Position numbers and translations under genes: made by a program. Shown here one piece after another: positions 55,999 through 64,000 of a stretch of DNA of 64,000 nt. The DNA comes from Pegoplata infirma (lineage: Eukaryota > Arthropoda > Insecta > Diptera > Anthomyiidae), in contig OY992536.1 of assembly GCA_963921195.1 (NCBI GenBank), positions 236,566,023 through 236,630,022 of the forward strand, written 5' to 3'. The first letter of the stretch is position 1, and every line of letters starts with the position of its first letter. The notes beneath the pieces were generated by a model. That model saw only the letters and a program-made list of their open reading frames with translations. It did not search any database and was not told the origin of the DNA.

Positions 55999-56260
55999 AA
56001 AGTTATTCTCCCAAAATCCCCAAAAATTCCGAAATCCCGAAAAATCCCGGGATTAGGATTTTTAAATCCGGAATCCCGTGATTTGTAAATGTCAATCCTG
56101 GCATCCCTAGTGTATATATTTAGCAATAACTCGAAAACAGGTTCAGCTAAGACTTTCTTGTTAACGATTTTTAAATTTCAAAATAAAGAGGAGTGAAATA
56201 AATGCCATTAGCCGATTTTATCACCATTTTAACACAACCTTAACTTGCTTGAAGATGGGT

Positions 56261-56638
56261 CTTCAATTTTCCAACCAAAACATTTAGAAAATTCACTTAA
56301 AAATTATTTTTGTCTTTTAAGCGGACCTTACGATTTCTTTCGAGGCACTCTAATGAACATGTACTTTTTGTATTAATTAATATTTTTTCTCAATCATTGA
56401 AAACTAAAACCAACGTTTAATTTGTTTTTGACAGCAAACCAATTGTTTTTCAGTATTTTCTAATTTAAAAATAACCCTTAAGAGTTTTATTTTATTAAAT
56501 GTGTGCAAATATATATTTATTTTAAATAAATAATGCATTACATATGAATTTTCAAAATTTTAATTATTTATTTAAAGTCTAGAGGCGAAAAAGTCTATAA
56601 AATACAAAATTTTTCAAAATAAAAATAAGTAAATAGAA
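56261..56638. other. AT-rich stretch, no gene
   Basis: No ORF or repeat termini recognised. Confidence 0.4.
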
Positions 56639-56950
56639 ACAAGTGAAAAAGTTAAATTCGGCCTTGCCAAATGTATTGATACTAGGGTATTCAATTAGTC
56701 GATGTTCTTATTTAATCGGTTAATCGAGCAAATAATTAATCGGGGTTGAGATTCAATCGGTTAATAATCGGTTAAATTATTCTGTAAAGCGAATTATATC
56801 AATTCAAAATTTAAATTGAATATAAAACCACGACTTGAATGTACTTTTAAAAATCTTATTATAAACAAGTAAGAAATCTACATCCGCTATTCCTGAAAAA
56901 TTACCCCAATCCAAAATGACACCATCGTGAAAAATATCACCTCATGATTA
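56639..56950 (-). mobile_element. two INE-1-like 3' ends
   Basis: 56639-56685: AACAAGTGAAAAAG tail, TTCGGCCTTGCCAAA hairpin, 'attgatac'. A second tail 'aacaagtaagaaatctacat' starts at 56873. Between them is a block of TTAATCGGTTAATCG-type repeats (56695-56765). Neither copy has its 5' end here. Confidence 0.5.
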
Positions 56951-56952
56951 TA

Positions 56953-57211
56953 TCGCTCATTTACTTGTATAGTGTCATAACTCAAAAAATATGATTTTTG
57001 AGTTAATAATGCATCATTTTTCGTTATATCATGCTTTATATTGTGTCAAAAATTCGGATTTAGAACTCATAATTTGAGAAGAAAATACGTAATTATTACA
57101 TTTTCTAAGTCCGGGCATTTTCAATGAACAACCAGTTTCAATTGTAAACTTTAAACGCGTTTTCTGCAAAATGAAACATTGAGTTATGACACTATACAAG
57201 TAAATGAGCGA
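56953..57211. mobile_element. TA-flanked MITE (TCGCTCATTTACTTG family), copy 2
   Basis: 259 bp, same termini as 1156-1425 (TCGCTCATTTACTTGTATAG and inverted right end) and a colinear interior ('ctttatattgtgtcaaaaat', 'gtttcaattg.aaactttaaa'). TA flanks at 56951-56952 and 57212-57213. Two copies in one window confirm a real family. Confidence 0.8.
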
Positions 57212-57879
57212 TATGTCAAATTTGATTTTTTGGAAAAAATGCAAAAAAACAAATAAAGCTATCCCAGCAAAACTTAGATTACCAAATAAGGTATAAAATA
57301 AGGTAAAGGATCTCTTATTTTATACATTGCAGCATTGATGATTTTAACAGGCGATGAGACTCAAAGTAATGCATCCACATTATCACAAAGAATATCAGTA
57401 AGGTATAAAATAAGTCATAAATTTATAACGAAGAATACCAGTAAGGTGCAAAATATATGATATTTCATAGGTTACGAGAAGTGAAAAATTAATTTTGTAT
57501 TAAATTTACTCACGTGATTGTAAGTGAGTGTAAGTAGATAAAATATGCTCGTGAGTGTGTGTCGTTAGAAATTTCCTGTCCTGAGCCCATCTCTAGTTTA
57601 AAGTTATGCATTTTTTTATAAAATAATTATTTTTTTATGTTATTGTAATGCTTTATGCATCCAATTATAAATAATGCATTATTTCAAACTTTCAAATAAT
57701 ACATAATGTAACCAAATATAAGTCATCCATGATTTAATGTTTAGAAATAACAAATATGAAATACATTTTTTCCAATAATCATGCATTACGTAGCAAATTA
57801 TTAGTAATGCATTATTTTACACTTGAAAATAATAAGTTGTGGAACAAATGTTTGGTAAGACATCATAAAATAATGCTAC

Positions 57880-59360
57880 AGGGCCATTCCAGAAAATTTA
57901 GCTCAAATTTTATTCATTTTTGGAAATGGTGTCTCAGAATAATTTGAACCTTGACGCATAGATACCCGAGTAAAAATTTTCTGGTCTAATCTTATATAAT
58001 TTGATACAATCTTATATGAGTTAATATGCTTCCGTATAAATTTATATAAAATTGTATCTATCACTTTGATACGGTTGATCCACTTTATATGGTTAGATAT
58101 TGCTCCATATATGATTAGATTCGTATTTTGGTTTTGCTCATCAAATTATATAAAAATTGATATTATAAGATCAATTTGATCTAATTAGATTTGACCAAAT
58201 TCAGGATCAAATTGTATCAATTTTTATATTTTTTGATCTAAAGTAATACAATTAGATATTATTTGATACAACCATTTTACGGATCAAATTAGATCTATTC
58301 AGTAAAATTAGCATAATATTTTTACTAGGGTAGCCCTTATAAATATGATATATGTACCATATATCGTTTTTTTACATTTGGTTTATTTAACGAATTATGG
58401 CGGGTCAAAGATTGACTTTTTAAGCAAAAGTAAGAAAAATACATCATGTTTAAAGAGCTGTAACTTCTTAACCAATGACCCGATTTTCACGAATTTAGGC
58501 TCATGTGAAAGCTGGGGTTCTTCTTTTAGAAAATATTTCTAAAATAACACAGTTTTTTTTTTACAGAAATGATGCAAAAATGCAAAAACATTTTTTCTTT
58601 TCAAATATTTAAAAAAACACATCTTCGATTTTTTTTTAAAAAATATTGGTGAAAAATAACAATGTTTTGTATAACATATTCAAAATTCAGAGTGGGATCT
58701 CCATGGGATCAAAAAATATTCTGTTTTAAGTACGATGTTCTCACATTTTTCCCTTAGAAAATTTAAATTTCTAATGTTTTGAATGTTTTTCAAAATTTTA
58801 AAAGTATAATTTTCTTTGAAAATTTAAATTTTTATATTAAAGAAACATAAAATTTTAATTTTCTAAGGTAAAATTTAGAAACTTCGTACTAAAATCAGAA
58901 TATTTTTTGATCGCATTGGGATCCCACTCTGAATTTTGGATATGTTGTACAAAACATTATTGTTTATCACCAAACTTTTTTTTAAAAAAATCGAAGATGT
59001 GTTTTTTTAAATATTCGCACAAAAAAAATGTTTTTGAATTTTTGCAACACTTCTGAAAAAAATCCGTGTGCTTTTGAAAATATTTCCTAAAAGAAGCAGA
59101 ATTAAGCTTTCATTTGAGCCATTACTTGTGATAATCGGATTACTAGTTAAAAAGTTAGAGCACGTTAAACGTCATGTATTTTTCTGACTTTTGCTAAAAA
59201 AGTCGAACTTTGACCCGCGATAATTTGAAAACTACAGCAAATTTTGAAAATCCAAAAATGCAACATATCTCATATAAACGTGGATATCTATGAGCCAAAT
59301 TCTCAGTGGCGTCCAAAGGCATGTTTCCGAACAGTGGGGCGAAAGTTTTTGGAATTGCCC
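57880..59360. mobile_element. foldback element with AGGGCCATTCCA ends
   Basis: AGGGCCATTCCAGAAAA at the left, inverted TTTTTGGAATTGCCC at the right, with TAC on both sides (57877-57879, 59361-59363; a shorter TA or AC is possible). Long arms match inverted ('ggcgggtcaaagattgactt' with 'aagtcgaactttgacccgcg'). The uninterrupted site is seen in copy A at 29354-29365. It contains a 368-bp TA element in its left arm. Confidence 0.8.
57965..58332. mobile_element. TA-flanked CCCGAGTAAAAATTTT element
   Basis: 368 bp; CCCGAGTAAAAATTTT and inverted right end 'atatttttactaggg', TA at 57963-57964 and 58333-58334. The interior is full of TTGATC, GATCAAAT and AATCTTATATGA motifs. It interrupts only the left arm of the foldback; the right arm at about 59280 shows the uninterrupted sequence. 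A fragment of the same family is at 37859. Confidence 0.8.
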
Positions 59361-59431
59361 TACAAATAAGTTATATGCATTACCTGGTACTGTGTTATAT
59401 AATCACTACCCATTACCAAAGTTTTGCTGGG

Positions 59432-59574
59432 ATTGTTATAAAAAAAGAAAATTACCCTAAAAATATTTAAAAAAATAGTTTGGTTTCCAAATTTGTTTTA
59501 TTTTTCAGTGCTAAAAGTGCAATAATATCAAAGGTAAATATCTCCATGATTAAGATTTAAGATGCGGCTAATTA
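59432..59574. other. short spacer
   Basis: AT-rich, no gene. Confidence 0.4.
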
Positions 59575-60204
59575 CACAGTGATACAAAATCGAACTTTCG
59601 GAATCGGAATGGGATGAAACCAAAAGCAAATGAAAGCTGACGTTTTCAATGACAAAACCCACAAGGCCTTTTTTAAGGTCAGAGCTAGATTTTATTTTAC
59701 ACCCATTTAAAGTTGGTGATTTTAAAGCATTTAAAGTTTGTGTGTACTAAACATATCCAACTTTAAAGGCCCCTGGTTGTGCCCTTATTGAACATGTGGG
59801 GTCCAGTTTCCAAACTTAAGCTGAAAATTACTTCAGCTATGACTGGTATGAATCTTGCTGCAATCGGTCCAGTACCTATGTACTGAATAGCCAAATTATT
59901 CAAATAAACCACAAAACACCGTTGCGTATGATTGTTATTTAAAGGCAATTATTAACATAAAACACTGGACACCGTTGCGTATGATTGTTATTTAAAGGCA
60001 ATTACAATATTAATCATTCGCCACTAATACGATTTTCAAGCATTTATTATTATAATTATAATAAAAGTACACTAACTTTAAATGCGTGTAAAAAAAATCT
60101 AGCTCTGAACTGGAAAAAAAGCCTTGAGGGGGTTTGTTATGGAATTTGTCATCTTTCATTTGCTTTTGGTTTCATCCCATTCCGATTTTGGGTGTTGCAC
60201 AGTG
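59575..60204. mobile_element. TTA-flanked CACAGTG foldback element, copy 2
   Basis: 630 bp, same ends and interior as 30161-30764, with TTA on both sides (59572-59574, 60205-60207). It has the same internal roughly 65-bp tandem duplication, so the duplication predates the split of the copies. A 20-bp extra piece at about 59710-59735 distinguishes it. Confidence 0.8.
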
Positions 60205-60640
60205 TTATTTATCACATAAAAAAATATTTCGCGGTTTTATAGAGTCCCGAACATTGCGAAAATCTGAGTTTATTTACACTCTTACTAAAAAGATTTCAGT
60301 TCCTACTATAAACTGGGTAAATTAACACAAATTGCGTAATTCTACTTAAAATTATTGAAAATTTACACAATTTATAGTAGTAAAATTTTTTAATTGAATT
60401 TGTTTAAATTTACCTAATTTATAGTTGCAAACTGGACTTTTTTTTTTTTTGTCGAAATACATTTTTAGGGCCTCCATAAAATATTTTGTTAACGACAATT
60501 TTACAAATTGATAAAAGAGAGTTTGATAATTTTTTTATACCTAAACTTTAAATTCTGATTAATTTTTATTAAAAAATAAAAATTGTTTTATTCGACCTTT
60601 AAAATATTATATTTTAAAAAAGTTTATTCTGGCTCGAGGT
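60205..60640. repeat. spacer with a short inverted repeat
   Basis: 60290-60425 ('actataaactgggtaaatta' ... 'aatttacctaatttatagtt') resembles 31720-31800. No gene. Ends with CTCGAGGT, the left TSD of the next hAT. Confidence 0.45.
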
Positions 60641-61455
60641 CAGGGCTGCCAGAATTGTTGGGTATAAAATCGTCAAAAATGTACGATTTAAAAAAAAAAA
60701 AATCGTCAAAATCGTCATCCATTTGCAGAAATCGTCAAAAAATCGTCAAAATAAAAAACGTATAATTATCATTGATCAAAGATTCATTCAAGTGATGTCC
60801 GTCCGTCTGTTGAAGACATGACGTTGTCCAAACCAAAAGAGCTAAATACATGCAGTTTGGCACAAATATATCTCATGGCCATAGGATGGTTCAGTTTGAA
60901 AATTGACAAAACCAGACCAGGGAAAATAAAGTTCGCCTGGTAAATCTGAACCTACCTCCGAAATTTCCTCATTATATTCTTTATTAACTTTTTAAACAAA
61001 AGAAATATTTTTATGAAAAAAGGTCATGCAGTTGGGTCAAGTTAATTAGAAAATTTTTTATTTTTGTCCGCCCTTTTCTGTGGACACTTCCATAAAAAAA
61101 ATAATAATGATAAAATTGCGTAAATATCATAATAAATCAATTTGTTAACATTTATCACGAAAAGAAAGGTGTCCTCCGCCAAAAAAAAAATCCTATAATT
61201 TTTTTACCTTTTGGAGGGAAAAAGAAAACTCACTTGTTCCCTTTGTCCCTTTATGTACAAAAATATTGGTGGATATTTTTTTCAACTAACAATAAACAAA
61301 AAATTAAATACTAAAGTTTCATTAAAAAAATTGTAAAAAGTAGACAAAATTGACAGGTTTTTGTTATTTTTAAAAAAATCGTAATTTTTTGGGCAAAAAT
61401 CGTTAAATCGTCATTTTGCTATTTTGCAGAGAAATTGTCAAATCTGGCAACAGTG
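60641..61455. mobile_element. hAT element with CAGGGCTGCCAGA ends, perfect 8-bp TSD
   Basis: 815 bp; CAGGGCTGCCAGAATTG at the left, right end complement CACTGTTGCCAGATTTG, TSD CTCGAGGT at 60633-60640 and 61456-61463. Subterminal regions are clusters of AAATCGTCAAAA (60665-60755 and 61375-61420). The middle is an INE-1-like element. No transposase. Confidence 0.9.
60765..61240 (+). mobile_element. INE-1-like element nested in hAT, plus orientation
   Basis: 'attatcattgatcaaagatt', core GTCCGTCCGTCTG (60798-60810), 'tccaaaccaaaagagctaaa', 'gcagtttggcacaaatatat' as in 32167-32212, ending 'ttggagggaaaaagaaaact', CACTTGTTCC. The 3' hairpin is lost and the 5' end is short. Confidence 0.65.
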
Positions 61456-61512
61456 CTCGAGGTCATTATTTTCTTTACTAATTAAAACCATGATATTCTC
61501 ATAGCATAATTT

Positions 61513-62055
61513 TCAAGAAAATTATTTTTTTGTTTTAAATTTATTTATGTTGGTCATTTTTGCAAGACTTAATCGACACGTGTTTCGGAATTTGTCAAAT
61601 TCCATTGTCAAGATTATTTAGCAAAAAAATAGAAGCGATTTACTACAAAGTAGCAAACGAGTCTAATGACAAATCGTTTGTGCACAAACTAAAATATTAA
61701 TACATATTCGCCTCTATTCACAATGAGAATTAGAAAGACGAAGAAATTTGTACCATACTAATAAGGCAACGATTGTCAATAACCAACAAAAAATTTAAAA
61801 CAAAAAATAATTTTCTTGAATAAGCCTAATATGGATTATTAAACTCACAACAATACAAATAACATAGTGTTGTAGTCCAATGGACTATCATATGTAAAAT
61901 GGTTTTAAATATTTTTGTTGGTTTTTTTGACGATTTCTTCGTCTTTCTAACTCTCATTGTGAATAGAGGCGAATATGTATTAATATTTTAGTTTGTGCAT
62001 AAAAGTTTTGTCATTATACTCGTTTGCTACTTTGTAGTAAATCGTTTCTATTTAT
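61513..62055. mobile_element. foldback repeat, about 430 bp, with overlapping inverted pairs
   Basis: 61627-61745 and 61935-62053 are inverted copies ('gcgatttactacaaagtagc', 'atacatattcgcctctattc', 'aaagacgaagaaat'). A further pair, 61513-61548 and 61787-61820 ('aaaattatttttttgtttta'), overlaps it, so two foldback events are superimposed. No TSD resolved. Confidence 0.7.
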
Positions 62056-62221
62056 TGTTAAATTGAGTAATTTTTTACTCAATAGTAATAAAAATTTACT
62101 CAAACATTTTTCTTTTTATTTTTTTCTGTGTACTTTTTTAATTTATTTTCAATAATATAAATAATATTTGTTGAAATGTATTTGATGTGGTTGTTGTTTA
62201 TTTGTTTTTAATGTTTTTTTA
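62056..62221. other. spacer
   Basis: 'ttgagtaattttttactcaa' at 62064-62083 resembles 8490-8525. No gene. Confidence 0.4.
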
Positions 62222-62360
62222 AACCCTCTACCAAGTTGTAAGGGTAAACATAAGCATCTCATTTCGCTTGTAACACTTTAAAATATTGGTTTATAACCCA
62301 CTGAAGTTCGTATATATGTATTCATTATACCCGATCGATTTTAAGACGATTAAATTAACA
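62222..62360 (+). mobile_element. INE-1-like 5' end
   Basis: 'accctctaccaagttgtaag', 'catttcgcttgtaacacttt', 'gatcgattttaagacgatta' in the usual order of a plus-oriented 5' end. There is no GTCC core after it. Confidence 0.5.
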
Positions 62361-62868
62361 ATTTAAGATTGAAAATATAAAGACAACTCGAAAATGTTAG
62401 TACTTTTTTTTTTTAATGTACTGTAAAGTTTCTAAAGGTACAAACAAATTTCGCATTGCAAAAATATAGACTTGTATAAAAACAAATGCACTGGTGAAGC
62501 ACTGGGTATACAAAAAATGCTACTCTTTGTCGAAATTGTTCATTACATGTTAAAAAAAAATTTTTTTCTTAAATTTATTTTAGAAAAAATAGTAATAAAT
62601 ACCCTGCAAAAAAAGTGACCAGTCCTATAAAGGACACTTCACAAATGACCTCTCACAAACTTGACACATATTATATAAAAACACTTGTCACTTTCGTGAG
62701 GAAACATCGCAAGCGCGGCTACATCACTTGTAAGTTTGCACCTGTCAATTAGTAACATAACCCGTGCCGGTATAATAATTCCACTTAAATTTTGAATTAA
62801 ATTTCTAACGAAAGATATCTTCAATCGGTTAATGTTTCGACTTGGGACCCATTTTCCAGAAAACACTG
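62361..62868. other. AT-rich stretch between INE-1-like parts
   Basis: No convincing gene. A 75-codon minus frame (62639-62866) is less AT-biased (Arg, Lys, Val, Cys, Met), but no domain was recognised and it overlaps the probable repeat body. Confidence 0.35.
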
Positions 62869-62925
62869 GTGTAGGGTATCATATGTTCGGTCTTGACCGA
62901 CTTTTATTTTCTTACTTGTTTTTTT
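62869..62925 (+). mobile_element. INE-1-like 3' end with GTCGGTC-type hairpin
   Basis: 'ggtgtagggtatcatatgtt', hairpin TCGGTCTTGACCGA (62889-62902), 'cttttattttcttacttgtt'. Same hairpin class as 55305-55320, opposite orientation. Confidence 0.65.
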
Positions 62926-63231
62926 TTTGCAATTTTTTCCACAATTACTTAAATTAAACTCACAATAACTATATTTATGTTATTATTTATGAAAATTGAT
63001 TTGTCTGTTTAAAATAAAATCAGCAAATTTATGGATATATTTCATACTGTATGGTTAATTAACCATTTATAAGCCAAACGATTTACAGATTCATTTAATT
63101 TTGTATTAAGTGTTTCAGGTCTTAAAAAAATTACTGTATTAAAAAAACTATTCTAGTTCAACTTTTTAAGACGGAAGTTAACCAGCATACAGGGTGCCCT
63201 GGGTTTTCCCAGGAACAATTTTATTACACAA

Positions 63232-63660
63232 ACTAGAGATGGACACGTAAGTGACTTTAGACTCACACTTACTTACGCTTACGACAGGAATTTTTCAATC
63301 ACGCACACTCACTCAATCACAATCACGTGAGTAAATTTAACACAAATCACACTCACAATCATGAAACTTTTATTTATACCAAAAAAAATTAATTTAAAAA
63401 TTTTGACAAAGTTTTTACCAAAATTGAAAGTTTAGCCAAATTCTACAATGTTTATTGACTTTTTATGACGAAATTTAAAATTTGTTCAAATTTTATATTT
63501 TATTTTTTTCGAAAAAAGGAAATATTAATAGAAAATAAATCAAATAAATAAAAACTCTCACAAAAAAAATCGACTCTCACAAAAAAATCGACTCTCACAA
63601 AAGCGTAAGTAAAATTTGGGTTTCAGTCACAAAAATTACGTGAATCACGCACTAAACTGT
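63232..63660. repeat. repeat with GTGAGTGTG/CACGCACACTCAC motifs
   Basis: 63232-63350 ('aactagagatggacacg', 'cttacgacaggaatttttca', 'caatcacgtgagtaaattt') is an inverted relative of 28965-29080 and 57500-57600, parts of the CCCAGC elements. 63545-63605 has three tandem 'aaaaatcgactctcacaaaa' units. Without the other parts of those elements this is a fragment. Confidence 0.55.
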
Positions 63661-63666
63661 TCATTA

Positions 63667-64000
63667 GAGTGGCACTTATAAATTAAATTCTTGAATTTCA
63701 AAATACGCGGGTCGGAATATTGTGTAGTTGCGTCTAAAAATGATTGTGTAAAAATTTCAGGAAATTCGAATAACTTTAACCCGTGTCGCATTGAGGTCAA
63801 AGTTTCGAGTTTTTGGGAAAAAGGACTATGATTTAAAAAAATAAAAAAAAATAATTTTATGAAATTAATAAAAACATATATTTTCTTTAAGCTTATACGC
63901 AAAACTACTTGGAAAAAGTTATGTCAACTTTCTATGACCTCATTTACCCGTTCAAAATTTTAAGCTGAAAATGACCATGAATTTATGGGGGTACTTCAAA
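63667..64000. mobile_element. possible left half of a hAT foldback cut by the window edge
   Basis: TAGAGTGGCACTTATAA at 63667 resembles hAT-type TAGAG termini seen at 8805 and 34179. The following 330 bp have 'aacccgtgtcgcattgaggt' but no partner arm inside the window. The minus-frame ORF here (85 codons) is repeat-derived. Confidence 0.35.

Larger units (their letters stand above)
54345..56109. mobile_element. hAT element with TAGGGATGCC ends and CCCGGGATTT repeats
   Basis: 1765 bp; TAGGGATGCCAAACGGGA at the left and inverted 'ctggcatcccta' at the right. Flanks CTGTATAT and GTGTATAT agree at 7 of 8. Subterminal regions (54358-54485, 56020-56085) are clusters of AATCCCGGGATT-type palindromes. 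Contains a smaller hAT MITE and an INE-1-like copy. No transposase frame left. Confidence 0.8.
53881..56260. mobile_element. foldback repeat family member 2, interrupted by a hAT element
   Basis: Left arm from TTGGCACACCACTCTTCAAG (53881), with 'gattcactcct'-type sequence, 'gagttattgctaaataatta' and 'gttcgacaac'. The right arm (56118-56260) repeats these inverted. Removing the hAT at 54345-56109 gives a continuous 'gtcgaacactgtatat|atttagcaataactcg', matching the uninterrupted mirror arm at 54005-54045. Related to 45866-46514. Confidence 0.7.
57263..59431. mobile_element. CCCAGCAAAACTT-ended element, copy B, carrying a nested foldback
   Basis: Same ends as copy A (28378), flanked by AT on both sides (57261-57262, 59432-59433). 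Colinear with copy A except for the 1.48-kb foldback at 57880-59360 and the absence of the hAT seen in copy A. Non-coding. Confidence 0.8.

Noticed and set aside
30546..60325. Frames starting MLFKGNYNINHSP at two places (30546 and 59985)
   Set aside because: The shared start comes from the two copies of the CACAGTG foldback. The frames diverge by frameshift, so there is no selection for protein.
62639..62866. 75-codon minus frame with less biased composition
   Set aside because: No recognised domain, and it ends against an INE-1-like 3' end; probably repeat body.

Overview
This window looks like non-genic, repeat-saturated chromosomal DNA from a higher fly, probably a calyptrate dipteran. 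The reasons are its strong AT richness, many INE-1/Helentron-associated copies with the GTCC/GGAC microsatellite core and a 3' TTCGGC...GCCGAA hairpin, dense TA-flanked and hAT-type foldback MITEs, and introns of 54 to 91 bp with GT-AG ends. The species is inferred from repeat style, not shown directly. I found no host gene I can name. Nearly everything legible is a transposon, often inserted inside another transposon, and many insertions can be dated relative to each other from target-site duplications (TSDs).

The most informative object is a PIF/Harbinger DNA transposon at 12063-19110, with 17-bp terminal inverted repeats and AAT on both sides. It carries both genes expected of this superfamily, arranged convergently. 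One is an uninterrupted two-exon DDE transposase on the minus strand (407 aa after splicing, catalytic D/D/E visible). The other is a three-exon Myb/SANT-like DNA-binding partner on the plus strand. The partner gene has been broken twice in its last exon: by a 2.75-kb hAT foldback element (13125-15877, TSD CTTCAAAT) and by a 1.2-kb TA-flanked element (15968-17152). Removing each insert with one TSD copy gives an open frame across both junctions, so the original gene structure can be read confidently. The element has a transposase that looks usable and a partner that does not.

Layout: 0-3.7 kb, an INE-1-like copy carrying a hAT MITE and a TA MITE, then diverged inverted repeats and a TA element. 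3.76-7.0 kb, a tandem array (about 160-bp units) in an element opening ACTAGCTG. 8.8-9.9 kb, a hAT foldback. 10.0-10.34 kb, a short ORF with a hydrophobic N-terminus followed by poly(A) signals and an A tract. 11.8-19.1 kb, a small MITE and then the Harbinger element. 19.76-20.15 kb, a 5'-truncated non-LTR retrotransposon tail with a 10-bp TSD. 21.3-35.96 kb, nested TA elements, CCCAGC-ended elements, INE-1 copies and a large hAT foldback. 37.9-44.1 kb, a second ACTAGCT element made of a roughly 130-bp tandem array. 44.1-64 kb, more MITEs, a tRNA-derived SINE, hAT elements inside other repeats, and a second set of CCCAGC/TTA elements paralogous to those at 28-31 kb.

No CRISPR array, rRNA, intact tRNA gene or viral gene was seen. 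Apart from the Harbinger genes, the LINE tail and one weak small-peptide candidate, ORFs over 60 codons appear to be chance translations of AT-rich repeats.
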